Positions 50,267-59,085 are shown, numbered from the stretch's first letter. The stretch: DNA of 64,000 bases from AC-38 sp033856025 (GCA_033856025.1 JAWVFQ010000001.1:75433-139432), one strand, 5' to 3'. The notes: generated by a model not told the origin, from the letters alone. Numbers and translations are program-made.

Positions 50267-51079
50267 GTGCCGCTCCCGCCCCCCGCCCCCGAGTCCACCG
50301 CGCTGGTCACCGGCGCGTCGTCGGGGATCGGCGAGGCGCTGGCGCGGGGCCTGGCCGAGCGCGGCCACGGCGTCACGCTGGTGGCTCGCCGCGGCGAGCT
50401 GCTCGAGGCGCTGGCGCGCGACCTGGCCGACGCCCACGGCGTGCGCACGGAGTGGATCGCGGCCGACCTGTCCGACGCGGCCGAGCGCCAGCGCGTGGCC
50501 GACGAGATCCAGTCGCGCGGCCTCACCGTCGAGGTCCTGGTCAACAGCGCCGGCTTCGGGATCTACGAGCCCTTCGCGTCCAGCTCGCGCGAGCGCGAGC
50601 TCGAGCAGGTGCGGCTGCTCGTGGAGGCGGTGATCGACTTCGACGCCCGCTACGTCCCGGGCATGGTGGAGCGCGGCCGCGGCGCCGTGATCAACCTGGC
50701 GTCCACGGCGGGCTTCCAGGCGCTGCCCGGCAACGGCACCTACGCCGCGAGCAAGTCGTTCGTCCTGCTGCACACCGAGGCGCTGCGCGAGGAGGTCCGT
50801 CCCAGCGGCGTGACCGTGACCGCCGTGTCGCCGGGCCCGGTGGCCACCGGCTTCCAGGACGCCTCCAAGCCCGTGTTCACCGACCGCATGCCGAAGTTCG
50901 TGTGGGCCGACGCCGAGCGCGTGGCCCGCGACACCCTGCGCGCGGTGGACCGGGGCAAGCGCAGCGTCATCCCCGGCGGCATGCGGGTGAGGCTGTTCTT
51001 CGGACCCAACCGCGTCATGCCCGCCAAGCTCGCGGTCCCGGTCGCGCGACGCATCATGTCCAAGGAGCTCGAGCGCTGA
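50267..51079 (+). CDS. Classical short-chain dehydrogenase/reductase
   Basis: 270 aa. TALVTGASSGIGEALARGLA is the NAD(P) motif, LVARRGELLEALA the cofactor loop, VLVNSAGFGIY the NAG-type motif, and catalytic Ser in NLASTAGFQAL with Tyr/Lys in YAASKSF. The SDR acts on an unknown alcohol/ketone or acyl substrate; the FEDASKPVFTDRMPKF-like C-terminal part resembles a group often annotated as fatty-acid or steroid-type oxidoreductases. It starts with GTG at 50267. The stop TGA overlaps the probable CTG start of the alpha/beta hydrolase, so both are coupled and perhaps in the same small-molecule pathway. Confidence 0.85.
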   Translation: MPLPPPAPESTALVTGASSGIGEALARGLAERGHGVTLVARRGELLEALARDLADAHGVRTEWIAADLSDAAERQRVADEIQSRGLTVEVLVNSAGFGIYEPFASSSRERELEQVRLLVEAVIDFDARYVPGMVERGRGAVINLASTAGFQALPGNGTYAASKSFVLLHTEALREEVRPSGVTVTAVSPGPVATGFQDASKPVFTDRMPKFVWADAERVARDTLRAVDRGKRSVIPGGMRVRLFFGPNRVMPAKLAVPVARRIMSKELER

Positions 51080-51993
51080 GCGCTGTACGTCCGCCCCGGG
51101 AGCAGTTTGCCCAGGTGGGGGACGTTGAGCTCTGCTACGAGACGTTCGGCGACCCGTCCGCCGAGCCGCTGCTCCTGGTCATGGGGCTGGCCACGCAGAT
51201 GCTGGCGTGGCACGAGGACTTCTGCGACGCGCTGGTCGAGCGCGGGTTCTTCGTGATCCGCTACGACAACCGCGACATCGGGCGCTCGACGCACTTCCGC
51301 GGTCACCGCCCACCGGGGATGGCGGAGCTGATCGCGCGGCGCCCCCGCAACCCCGCCTACACCCTGAGCGACATGGCCGCCGACGGGATCGGCCTGCTCG
51401 ACCACCTGGGGATCGAGTCCGCGCACGTCGTCGGCGCGTCGATGGGCGGGATGATCGCCCAGACGATGGCCGCCGAGCACCCGGACCGCGTGCGCTCGCT
51501 GGTCTCGATCATGTCGACGACCGGGCACGTCCTGTTCGGGCGACCCGCACTGCGCGCCTATCCGGTCCTGCTCACCCGGGCGGGCGGGGGCCGCGACGCC
51601 TACATCGCGCGCGCCGAGCGCGTCTTCGGGCTGGTCGGGTCCCCCGGCTTCGAAGCCGACCTCGACCGCCTGCGCGAGCTCGCGGGGATGAGCTACGACC
51701 GCGGCGTGACGGCGGGCGGCGTGGGGCGCCAGCTGGGCGCGATCCTCGCCTCGGGGGATCGCACCGCGGCCCTGCGGAGGATCTCCGCCCCCACGCTGGT
51801 CGTGCACGGCAAGGCCGACCGCCTGGTCGGCGTGTCGGGCGGCCGCGCGACCGCGCGCGCCATCCCGGACGCCAAGCTGCTGCTGATCGACGGGATGGGC
51901 CACGACCTGCCCCGCGCGGTGTGGCCCCAGATCCTCGACGGGATCGAGGCCACCGCGGCGCGTGCACGGCCCGAGCCCGCCGGGGTACGCTAG
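51076..51993 (+). CDS. Alpha/beta hydrolase
   Basis: 305 aa. VGDVELCYETFGDPSAEPLL, LVMGLATQMLAWHEDFCDAL (oxyanion region), VIRYDNRDIGRS, the nucleophile elbow VVGASMGGMIAQ, and the C-terminal PTLVVHGKADRLVGVSGG (Asp) with DGMGHDLPRAVW (His). Family members hydrolyse esters, lactones or epoxides; the substrate is unknown. The usual N-terminus of this group is reached only if translation starts at CTG 51076 (CTGA overlap with the SDR stop); GTG 51115 would trim about 13 residues but keep the domain. I give the CTG start at moderate confidence. Confidence 0.8.
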   Translation: MSAVRPPREQFAQVGDVELCYETFGDPSAEPLLLVMGLATQMLAWHEDFCDALVERGFFVIRYDNRDIGRSTHFRGHRPPGMAELIARRPRNPAYTLSDMAADGIGLLDHLGIESAHVVGASMGGMIAQTMAAEHPDRVRSLVSIMSTTGHVLFGRPALRAYPVLLTRAGGGRDAYIARAERVFGLVGSPGFEADLDRLRELAGMSYDRGVTAGGVGRQLGAILASGDRTAALRRISAPTLVVHGKADRLVGVSGGRATARAIPDAKLLLIDGMGHDLPRAVWPQILDGIEATAARARPEPAGVR

Positions 51994-51998
51994 GCGCC

Positions 51999-52427
51999 AT
52001 GCGCACCCTCACCGTCACGCTCCTGGCCGCCGCGACCGTCCTCGTGCTCGCCGCCGCCCCGTCCTCCGCCGCCGGCGCCATCGTCAACTTCCGCTCGCCG
52101 TCCGGCGCCATCCACTGCGCCTACGTGTCCGGCTTCGGCGGTCCGCCGATCGTGCGCTGCGACACGGACTACCCCACCCGCTTCCGCCGGCCGCCGGCGG
52201 GGTGCATGGGCGACTTCGGCCAGTCCTTCGCGGTCACCTCGACCGGCCGCGGCCGCGCCATCTGCGTCACCGACTCGGTGAACTCGCCGAGCGCCGCGGT
52301 CCTGCGCTACGGCACCAAGCGCACCTTCGGCGCGATCACCTGCACGTCGAAGACCTCGGGCCTGCGCTGCTACAACGCCCGCGGCCACGGGTTCTTCCTG
52401 GCGCGAAACCGCCAGCTCGTCTACTAG
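51999..52427 (+). CDS. Small secreted Cys-containing protein (DUF6636-like)
   Basis: 142 aa. Signal peptide to about residue 25 (LVLAAAPSSAAGA), then a compact domain with three likely disulfides: FRSPSGAIHCAYVSG, PPIVRCDTDYP, PPAGCMGDFGQSF, AICVTDSV, TCTSKTSGLRCYN. The order FRSPSG-C, VRCD, C-x-DFG and GLRC-x-N-x-x-GHGF matches a family of small secreted actinobacterial proteins of unknown role, listed I believe as DUF6636. TACGCT (51986-51991) overlaps the previous stop and ends 7 bases before the ATG, so the gene probably has its own leaderless transcript. Confidence 0.7.
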   Translation: MRTLTVTLLAAATVLVLAAAPSSAAGAIVNFRSPSGAIHCAYVSGFGGPPIVRCDTDYPTRFRRPPAGCMGDFGQSFAVTSTGRGRAICVTDSVNSPSAAVLRYGTKRTFGAITCTSKTSGLRCYNARGHGFFLARNRQLVY

Positions 52428-52480
52428 CCCGGGTTGCCTCCGGGGCTCGCTGACCTGCGCGGCCTCGCGTCCGCGCGGGG

Positions 52481-52486
52481 TACGGT
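52481..52486 (+). promoter_or_regulatory. -10 box of the secreted TIM-barrel hydrolase gene
   Basis: TACGGT preceded by GGG, ending 6 bases before the GTG at 52493. This supports the GTG start and an essentially leaderless mRNA. Confidence 0.5.
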
Positions 52487-52492
52487 GGCGGC

Positions 52493-53968
52493 GTGTGGAG
52501 ATGGGGGTGTCCGTCGGTCGCGATCGTCGCAGCGTGCGTGGCCCTGTTGGCCGGCGCGGCGCCGGCCGCGGGGTCGGCCTACGACTGCCAGGGCGACAAC
52601 TCGGCGACCGGCTTCCCGGCGCCCAGGCCGACCGACCGGCGGCTGACCTTCGGGGTGTTCCCGGGCGGGACGGCCGGCGCGGTGGTGGGGCCCCAGCGGC
52701 CGGGCAAGCCCGACGACCGGGCGAAGATCATCGGCGCCATCGACCAGCTGCGCGGCGGCCGGCCGTTCGCCGTCCACCTGTACCTCTCGTTCACGGGCGC
52801 GGCCGACCAGGCGGCCCGCGAGGCGGAGGCCCGCGGGGCGATCGCGTTCTACGCGGCGCACGGGCTCGATGTCGAGTACGTCCTGGCCTACCGGCCGGCC
52901 GCGCGCCGCGGCGACGCCGACGTGGCCGACTACGTCGCCTGGGTGCGCCGGATGGTCGACGCGCTCGGCCCCCTGCCCGGGCTGCGCTCGCTCCAGGTGA
53001 CCAACGAGGTCACCAACTCGACGTCGCCCGACGCGTCCGACGGCGCGTACCCGGGCGCGCGCGACGCCCTCATCCGCGGCGTGGTGGCGGCCAAGGCGCA
53101 GGCGCGGGCGCGCGGCCTGGACCGCCTCCAGATCGGCTTCAACTGGTTCTACCGCCTGGACCCGGGGACCGAGCAGGGCTTCTGGGAGTACGTGCGCGAC
53201 CAGGGCGGCCCGGCGTTCGTGCGCTCGCTGGACTGGGTCGGCGTGGACGCGTATCCCGGCACGTACTTCCCCCCGGGGGGTCTCCCGCGCGGGGACTCGC
53301 TGCTCAACGCGATCTCCCTGCTGCGCGAGTGCCTGATGCCGATCGCCGCGATCCCCAAGACGGTGCCGATCCACATCACGGAGAACGGCTGGCCCACGGG
53401 GGCGGGGCGGACGGTGGAGGAGCAGGCGGTGGCGCTGCGCGAGATGGTCCAGGCGGTCCACGACCAGCGCGCCAACTACAACGTCACCGACTACCGCTGG
53501 TTCGACCTGCGCGACGGCGACAGCTCGGACCCCGACTTCCAGCAGGGCTACGGGCTGACGTACGACGACTACCGGCCCAAGCCGGCGTTCGGGGTCTACC
53601 GGACGCTGCTGGCGGCGCTGGCCGAGCCGCCGCGCGCCGGGGCGCGGCCGGGCCCCGACGTGCTGCGCGCCGGGCGCCTCGCCGTCACCGTGCGCCCGCG
53701 CACGGCGCTGACGGGCCGGCTCACCCGCTTCACGTTCACCGTGACGCGGCCCGGCGCCCGGGCCGGCGCCCGGCGTCTCGCGGCCGCGGGCGTGATCGTC
53801 CGCTTCGCCCACCGGCGGGCGCGCACCGATCGCCGCGGGCGGGCCGTCCTGCGGCTGCGGTTCCGCCGTGCGGGGATCCGCGGCGTCACCGCGACGTTGC
53901 CCCGGTTCGGGGCCGGGAGAGCCCGCGTGACGGTCCGGCAGGGATCACGCGCGGGACGGCGAACCTGA
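52493..53968 (+). CDS. Secreted TIM-barrel glycoside hydrolase-like protein
   Basis: 491 aa. Signal peptide to about residue 28 (LLAGAAPAAGSA). Residues about 50-380 look like a TIM barrel with a clan A active site: Glu172 in SLQVTNEVTNS and Glu297 in PIHITENGWPTG; WFDLRDGDSSD occupies a late strand. Residues about 400-491 are a beta-rich, Arg-rich domain (RLTRFTFTVTRPGARAG), probably a surface-binding module. It is only distantly like the tandem hydrolases at 46.5-49.9 kb. Glycan substrate unknown. A long overlapping opening in another frame (from 52495) is an artefact of base composition. Confidence 0.75.
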   Translation: MWRWGCPSVAIVAACVALLAGAAPAAGSAYDCQGDNSATGFPAPRPTDRRLTFGVFPGGTAGAVVGPQRPGKPDDRAKIIGAIDQLRGGRPFAVHLYLSFTGAADQAAREAEARGAIAFYAAHGLDVEYVLAYRPAARRGDADVADYVAWVRRMVDALGPLPGLRSLQVTNEVTNSTSPDASDGAYPGARDALIRGVVAAKAQARARGLDRLQIGFNWFYRLDPGTEQGFWEYVRDQGGPAFVRSLDWVGVDAYPGTYFPPGGLPRGDSLLNAISLLRECLMPIAAIPKTVPIHITENGWPTGAGRTVEEQAVALREMVQAVHDQRANYNVTDYRWFDLRDGDSSDPDFQQGYGLTYDDYRPKPAFGVYRTLLAALAEPPRAGARPGPDVLRAGRLAVTVRPRTALTGRLTRFTFTVTRPGARAGARRLAAAGVIVRFAHRRARTDRRGRAVLRLRFRRAGIRGVTATLPRFGAGRARVTVRQGSRAGRRT

Positions 53969-54003
53969 GCGCGGGCCATTGACGCATGACACCCAAATGG
54001 CTT

Positions 54004-54059
54004 CGGGCGGGCGCGCATGGGTCCGCCCGAGGTCGTTAAGCGGCGGCGAGCCCCGCCGC
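54004..54059. terminator. Two adjacent hairpins between convergent genes, possible bidirectional terminator
   Basis: CGGGCGG (54004-54010) pairs with CCGCCCG (54023-54029), and GCGGCGG (54040-54046) pairs with CCGCCGC (54053-54059). They lie in the 123-base gap between the convergent hydrolase and epimerase genes. There is no T-run, so termination would depend on the stems alone, as is often the case in such G+C-rich genomes. Confidence 0.35.
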
Positions 54060-54091
54060 ACATCGCCGGCCCCCAAGGATCGTCTGGTCCG

Positions 54092-55036
54092 CTACCGGCC
54101 CCCGGCGTCCTGCGCCAGCGACTCGGCGAAGCCCGTCCGCCAGGTCGGGTGCGCCGGCGTCCAGCCCAGATCGCGCTTCGCGCGGGCGTTGTCGGCGCCG
54201 ACCATCGTGTCCAGCCACTCCACCGGCGCGCGGCCGGCCACCAGCATCGCCACGGCCTTCGGCACCCGCCGCGGCGGCTTGGCATCCAGCGCGGCGGCGT
54301 AGACGGGCAGCCACTTCGCCATCGGCGCCGGCTCGTCGTCGACCACGTTGTAGGTGCCGGGTGGCGCTGCCAGCGCGCGGACCGCCGCGTCCGCGGCGTC
54401 GGCCACGTGGACGAAGGAGTGCACGCCCCGCCCGATGAGCGGGTAGCGCCGGCGGGCGACCTGCTCGGCCACGTCGCCCCCGCGCCCGTACCAGGTGCCC
54501 GGCCCGTAGAAGACCCCGTAGCGCAGGATCACCGCCTCCAGCGGCGCCGCCCGGGACGTCGCCTCGACCTCGGCCATCGTGCGCACGGAGCGCCCCACGA
54601 TCCCCCGCGCGCCGGTGTTGAGGGGGCGGTCCTCTCCCGCGAGCTCCTGGGGGCCGGGCGGGTACCAGAAGGCGTTGCTCTGGGCGACGAAGCGCCCCAC
54701 ACCGGACCGGCGCGCCGCATCGAGCAGGTGGCGCGTCCCCACCCGGCGGATCTCGTCGTTGGCGGCGTAGCGCGCGTCGAGCTCGCGCGGGCGGAACCGG
54801 GCCGGGAGGTCGGTGAGCTGGTTGACGATCGCGTCGGGGGCGGCCGCGGCGACGGCCGCGGCGACGCGCTCGCCGTCGTGCACGTCGGCCACCACGGGCT
54901 CGGCGCCCGCCTCGCGCAGCCGCTCCGCGCCCGCCTCGCTGCGCGTCATGCCCACCACCTCGTGCCCGGCGGCGCGCAGCCGCGGCACGAGCTCGCGCCC
55001 GATCGCTCCAGTCGCTCCGGCCACGAACACGCGCAT
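54092..55036 (-). CDS. NAD-dependent epimerase/dehydratase family protein
   Basis: 314 aa. MRVFVAGATGAIGRELVPRL has the GxxGxxG motif, with Ala for Thr at the usual TGG position, so it is an atypical SDR. The catalytic YxxxK is not clear: AFWYPPGPQELAGE and RTMAEVEATS occupy that region. PLIGRGVHSFVHVADAADAA and YNVVDDEPAPMAKWLPVYAA are typical of this NAD(P)-binding branch, which often acts on non-sugar substrates. Start is ATG 55036; TGTAAT-like bases just upstream may be its -10. Substrate unknown. Divergent from a small membrane-protein gene. Confidence 0.8.
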   Translation of the reverse strand: MRVFVAGATGAIGRELVPRLRAAGHEVVGMTRSEAGAERLREAGAEPVVADVHDGERVAAAVAAAAPDAIVNQLTDLPARFRPRELDARYAANDEIRRVGTRHLLDAARRSGVGRFVAQSNAFWYPPGPQELAGEDRPLNTGARGIVGRSVRTMAEVEATSRAAPLEAVILRYGVFYGPGTWYGRGGDVAEQVARRRYPLIGRGVHSFVHVADAADAAVRALAAPPGTYNVVDDEPAPMAKWLPVYAAALDAKPPRRVPKAVAMLVAGRAPVEWLDTMVGADNARAKRDLGWTPAHPTWRTGFAESLAQDAGGR

Positions 55037-55085
55037 ACGGGCATTACATCGGCTTCGGCCCGGACACCGTGGGTAGCCTCGGGGC

Positions 55086-55319
55086 ATGGGACCCCGGGGC
55101 ATCGACCCGGCCACGCGCCGCCGCGCCATCCGGATCGCGCTCGCGATCCTGGCCCTCGTCGTGGCGGGGGCGCTCCTCGTCACCCTCTCCGACCGCCGCG
55201 CGGCCGACCTCGCGGGGATCACGCTCCTCGGCGCCGCCCTGGTCGGCCTCGTCGCGTGGGCCTTCCTCGAGGTGGGCCTGAGCGAGGACGCCGAACGCGA
55301 GCGCGAGCGGCGGGATTAG
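55086..55319 (+). CDS. Small two-span membrane protein, unknown function
   Basis: 77 aa. Two hydrophobic segments (IALAILALVVAGALLVTL and GITLLGAALVGLVAWAFLEV) separated by a short charged loop, ending in ERERERRD. No family is recognised. TAGCCT (55074-55079) lies 6 bases before the ATG, a clear near-leaderless promoter, which is my main support for it being real. The MMPL transporter follows after 95 bases. Confidence 0.6.
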   Translation: MGPRGIDPATRRRAIRIALAILALVVAGALLVTLSDRRAADLAGITLLGAALVGLVAWAFLEVGLSEDAERERERRD

Positions 55320-55414
55320 GAAATCAGGAATTCGGGTGTAGGTTCGCGCTACGCCATTTGGGTATCGCCGCGCGGACCGGGACGGGCCGCGCGCGCCCAG
55401 GAAAGGGGATCCGC
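55320..55414 (+). promoter_or_regulatory. Upstream region of the MMPL transporter gene
   Basis: This 95-base gap is markedly AT-richer than its surroundings at 55318-55365 and holds GCCATTTGGGT (55353-55363), the reverse complement of ACCCAAATGGC at 53991-54001. A strong ribosome site, AAAGGGG, lies 7 bases before the ATG at 55415, so this gene, unlike many neighbours, has a normal leader. Confidence 0.4.
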
Positions 55415-57685
55415 ATGGTCCCCCCGCAGAGCACGGACGGAACCGAGCACCACGGCATCGCCGCACGCATGGGCCGCTGGAGCGCGCAGCACCGCAAGGC
55501 CGCGATCTGGGGCTGGCTGGGCTTCGTGGTCCTCGCCGTCCTCATCGGCACCGCGGTGGGTCAGAAGCAGATCACCGACGTCGACCAGTTCCAGGGCGAG
55601 GCCGGCCGCGCCGAGCGGACGCTCGACCGGGCCGGCCTGCGGCCGGTGGACGAGGTGGTCCTGCTGCGCAGCTCCAAGCTGACCGTGGCCAACCCCCGGT
55701 TCCGCGCCGCGATCGGCGACGTGGCCGGGCGTCTGTCGCGCGTGCGCTACGTGCGCAACGTCGAGTCGCCGCTCACCGGCGGCGGCGCCGTGTCCGAGAA
55801 CGGCCACGCGGCCCTGGTGAAGTTCGTCATCGCCGGCGACAGCCTCAAGGCGGCCGACCGCGTCGATCCCACCCTGGCGGCGACCTCGGCGGCACGGTCC
55901 GCCCATCCGGGCTTCGGCATCGAGCAGTTCGGCGCCGCGAGCACGACCAAGGCGCTCAACAAGGTCTTCAGCGACGACCTCGCGAAGGCGGGCGAGCTCT
56001 CGCTCCCGATCACCATGATCATCCTGCTCCTGACGTTCGGGACGCTGATCGCGGCCGCGATCCCGCTGCTGCTCGCGATCACCGCCGTCATCGCCGCGAT
56101 GATGCTGGTCGCGGTCCCGAGCCAGGTCCTGCCGGTGGACTCCAACCTGCCCGCGGTGATCCTGCTGATCGGGCTCGCGGTGGGCGTCGACTACTCCCTG
56201 TTCTACCTGCGGCGCGAGCGTGAGGAGCGCGCCGCGGGCCGCAGTTCGCGCGATGCGCTCCAGGTCGCGGCCGCCACGTCGGGCCGGGCCGTCCTGATCT
56301 CCGGCCTGACCGTGATGGTGGCGATGGCCGGGATGTTCATCAGCGGAGACAAGACTTTCGGCTCGTTCGCGGTGGGGACCATCCTCGTCGTGGCGATCGC
56401 GGTGTTCGCCTCGCTGACGGTCCTGCCGGCGACGCTGGCCTGGCTGGGCGACCGCGTGGAGAAGGGGCGCGTCCCGCTGCTCGGCCGGCGCCGGCGCCCC
56501 GGAGGGGACTCGCGAATGTGGACCGCGGTGGTGAACCGCGTGACGGCGCATCCGCTGGTGTCCCTGGTCCTGGCCGGCGGGCTGCTGCTCGCGCTGGCCA
56601 TCCCCGCGACCGGCATGAAGACCGTGGTGTCCGGGGTGGACGACATCCCGCAGGACCTCGCGGTGATCAAGACCTACCACCACGTGAAGGGCGCGTTCCC
56701 GATCGAGGGCGTCACGACGGTGGTGGTCGTGCACGGCGACAACGTGCGCTCCGGCGCCGCGGCCGGCGCGATCGCGGACCTGCGCTCGCGCGTGGCGCGC
56801 TCCGACGCGTTCCTGCCGGGCACCGAGACCACCTACAGCCGCGACGGGACGGTCGCGAAGATCGACGTGCCCACGCCGGGGAGCGGCACCGACAGGGCGT
56901 CGAACCGCGGCCTGGACGTGCTGCGCGGGCAGATCATCCCCGCCACGGTGGGGCGCGTGGACGGCCTGGACACCAACGTGAGCGGCGACGCGGCCGGCTC
57001 GGCGGACTCGCGCAACAACCTCAACAGCCGCCTGCCGCTGATCTTCGCGTTCGTCTTCGGCCTGGCGTTCCTGCTGATGCTGGTCACGTTCCGCTCGATC
57101 GTGATTCCGATCAAGGCGATCCTGCTGAACCTGCTGTCCGTGGGCGCCGCGTACGGCGTGCTCGTGATCGTGTTCCAGCAGGGTCACGGCGAGTCGCTGC
57201 TGGGGTTCCACTCCAACGGCGGCGTGTCGAACTGGCTGCCCCTGTTCCTGTTCGTGATCCTGTTCGGCCTCTCGATGGACTACCACGTGTTCATCCTGTC
57301 CCGGGTGCGCGAGCTGTGGCAGGAGGGGATGAGCAGCGACGAGGCGGTCCGGAAGGGAATCGCCTCCACGTCGAGCACGGTGACCAGCGCCGCGCTGGTG
57401 ATGGTCGGCGTCTTCGCCGTGTTCATCACGCTCCAGTTCATCGACTTCAAGGAGATGGGCGTCGGCCTCGGGGTCGCCGTCCTGATCGACGCGACCATCG
57501 TCCGAGGAGTCCTGCTCCCCGCCTCGATGAAGCTGCTGGGCGACTGGAACTGGTACCTGCCGAGCTGGCTGGAGTGGCTCCCGCGCGTCGGCGGCGAGGA
57601 CGGCCCGGGCGCGGACCGGCGCCGCCCCGGTGCCGAGGACCCCGAGAAGCCGCCGGCGCCCCGGCCCGCGCCGATCCCCACCTGA
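55415..57685 (+). CDS. MMPL-family RND transporter
   Basis: 756 aa with twelve expected membrane spans in two halves. The first half has a large extracytoplasmic loop (about 55-185), then IILLLTFGTLIAAAIPLLLA and the key proton-relay segment GLAVGVDYSLFYLRREREE. The second half repeats the layout with LFGLSMDYHVFILSRVRELW. The Asp-Tyr pairs in both are the hallmark of MMPL/MmpL3-like lipid or drug exporters. The C-terminal 40 residues are Pro/Arg-rich and cytoplasmic. Substrate unknown; in related bacteria these export lipids, siderophores or drugs. It has a good Shine-Dalgarno sequence. Confidence 0.93.
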   Translation: MVPPQSTDGTEHHGIAARMGRWSAQHRKAAIWGWLGFVVLAVLIGTAVGQKQITDVDQFQGEAGRAERTLDRAGLRPVDEVVLLRSSKLTVANPRFRAAIGDVAGRLSRVRYVRNVESPLTGGGAVSENGHAALVKFVIAGDSLKAADRVDPTLAATSAARSAHPGFGIEQFGAASTTKALNKVFSDDLAKAGELSLPITMIILLLTFGTLIAAAIPLLLAITAVIAAMMLVAVPSQVLPVDSNLPAVILLIGLAVGVDYSLFYLRREREERAAGRSSRDALQVAAATSGRAVLISGLTVMVAMAGMFISGDKTFGSFAVGTILVVAIAVFASLTVLPATLAWLGDRVEKGRVPLLGRRRRPGGDSRMWTAVVNRVTAHPLVSLVLAGGLLLALAIPATGMKTVVSGVDDIPQDLAVIKTYHHVKGAFPIEGVTTVVVVHGDNVRSGAAAGAIADLRSRVARSDAFLPGTETTYSRDGTVAKIDVPTPGSGTDRASNRGLDVLRGQIIPATVGRVDGLDTNVSGDAAGSADSRNNLNSRLPLIFAFVFGLAFLLMLVTFRSIVIPIKAILLNLLSVGAAYGVLVIVFQQGHGESLLGFHSNGGVSNWLPLFLFVILFGLSMDYHVFILSRVRELWQEGMSSDEAVRKGIASTSSTVTSAALVMVGVFAVFITLQFIDFKEMGVGLGVAVLIDATIVRGVLLPASMKLLGDWNWYLPSWLEWLPRVGGEDGPGADRRRPGAEDPEKPPAPRPAPIPT

Positions 57686-57740
57686 CCCGGACCGGTCCCG
57701 CGCGGCGTGAGCGCCGCGTCGGGCGGGTACGGCGCCAGGG

Positions 57741-58646
57741 ATGCCGGTTTCGGTCACGCACTACAGCGACCCGGGATGCCCGTGGGCGTACTCGGTCAAC
57801 CCGGCGCTGGCGGTCCTGCGCTGGCGCTACGGGGAGCAGCTCGACTGGCGCCTGGTGACGATCGGCCTCACGGAGCGCCGCGAGCAGTACGAGCGCCGCG
57901 GCTACACGCCCGAGCTGATGGCGCAGGCCTACCGGCGCTTCCGCCGCTTCGGGATGCCGCTGGCCACCCAACCGCGCGAGGTCGTGCCCGCCACGGGCCG
58001 GGCCTGCCGCGCCATCGTCGCGGCCGGGCTGGCGTCGCCCGGGGCGGAGTGGGCGGCCTTCCGGGCGCTACAGCTCGCCTGGTTCACGACGGCGCGCGTA
58101 CTGGACGAGGACGCTGAGATCGCGGCCGCGCTGGAGGGCGCCGAAGGAGTGGACCCGGTCCGGGCCGTGGAGGCGATCGACAGCCCCGAGGTCGTTGAGG
58201 CCTACGAGGCCGGCAAGGCCGAGGCCCGGACCGCCGAGGGGAGTCCGACCGAGTTCCAGCGCAAGGCGGCCACGACCGACGGCCCGGTCCGCTACACGGC
58301 GCCGTCGCTGGTCTTCACGAGCCAGGGGAACCGCCTGGAGGCCGGCGGATTCCAGACGCTCGAGGCCTACGACGTGCTGATAGCCAACCTCGACCCAACG
58401 CTCGACCGTCGCGATCCGCCGGACGACCCCAGCGAGGTCCTCGACCGCTTCCCCGAGGGCCTGACCACCGCCGAGGTCGCCGCCGTGCTGGCCCCCCACA
58501 ACGCCGCGCCCGACCCCGAGGCCACCGAGGACGCCCTCATCACCCTGGTCGGCGCCGGCCGGGCCACCCGCACCGCGCTGGCCGACGACGCCCTGTGGAC
58601 GGGTCGCGAGCCGTCCAGGCCGATGCTCGGCGGGTCGCACGCCTAA
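57741..58646 (+). CDS. DsbA-family (thioredoxin-fold) protein
   Basis: 301 aa. The N-terminus VSVTHYSDPGCPWAYSVNPA has the thioredoxin-fold DsbA/FrnE/HCCA-isomerase motif with a single Cys (CPWA). ASPGAEWAAFRALQLAWFTT and APSLVFTSQGNRLEAGGFQT fit the helical insertion and cis-Pro strand of that group. With no second Cys, it is more likely a glutathione-S-transferase-kappa/isomerase-type or oxidoreductase-like protein than a disulfide donor. Residues about 220-301 are an additional C-terminal helical part. No signal peptide; cytoplasmic. TACGGC about 10 bases before the ATG may be a -10. Confidence 0.82.
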   Translation: MPVSVTHYSDPGCPWAYSVNPALAVLRWRYGEQLDWRLVTIGLTERREQYERRGYTPELMAQAYRRFRRFGMPLATQPREVVPATGRACRAIVAAGLASPGAEWAAFRALQLAWFTTARVLDEDAEIAAALEGAEGVDPVRAVEAIDSPEVVEAYEAGKAEARTAEGSPTEFQRKAATTDGPVRYTAPSLVFTSQGNRLEAGGFQTLEAYDVLIANLDPTLDRRDPPDDPSEVLDRFPEGLTTAEVAAVLAPHNAAPDPEATEDALITLVGAGRATRTALADDALWTGREPSRPMLGGSHA

Positions 58647-58656
58647 CCTCCCGGAC

Positions 58657-59076
58657 GTGGCCGGGAACCTGACCCAGGCGGACGCGAAGCGGCGGGGGCG
58701 CGCGAAGCGCTTCTGGCGCGTGGCCAACCCGCTGGCGCGGCCGTTCGCGGGCTGGGTCCCGTGGTGGGTCGTGCTGGAGACGACCGGGCGGCGCAGCGGG
58801 CAGGTCCGCCGCATCCCGCTGGCCCGGGGCCCGCGCGACGACCGCACGCTCTGGCTGATCGCCGTCCACGGACGCCGCGCCGGGTTCGTGCGCAACTTGA
58901 CCGCCGAGTCGCGGGTCCGCGTGAAGATGGCCGGACGCTGGCGCCGGGCGACCGCGACGGTCGAGGACTACGACGAGGCGACCGTCGCGCGGTTCAACTC
59001 GTACGCGCGCGCCGGCCCGCGAAGCCTCGGAATCGATCCGGTGCTCGTGCGCCTCGAGCTCGACCCCGACGGCTGA
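58657..59076 (+). CDS. F420-type nitroreductase/deazaflavin-dependent (DDN) family protein
   Basis: 139 aa, the usual length of the DDN/DUF385 family. VVLETTGRRSGQVRRIPLAR is the hallmark of the deazaflavin (F420)-binding split beta-barrel, followed by LWLIAVHGRRAGFVRNLTAE and VKMAGRWRRATATVEDYDE. Members reduce quinones or nitroimidazoles with F420H2; others bind fatty acids or heme. It starts with GTG 11 bases after the DsbA-like gene and is probably cotranscribed. It converges on nrdJ with 9 bases between stops. The family is concentrated in Actinomycetota and supports that placement. Confidence 0.88.
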   Translation: MAGNLTQADAKRRGRAKRFWRVANPLARPFAGWVPWWVVLETTGRRSGQVRRIPLARGPRDDRTLWLIAVHGRRAGFVRNLTAESRVRVKMAGRWRRATATVEDYDEATVARFNSYARAGPRSLGIDPVLVRLELDPDG

Positions 59077-59085
59077 GGCCGGGTC

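Noticed and set aside
52495..53982. A 495-codon frame starting two bases after the TIM-barrel hydrolase start
   Set aside because: It overlaps a gene with signal peptide and catalytic Glu residues; the alternative frame shows neither.
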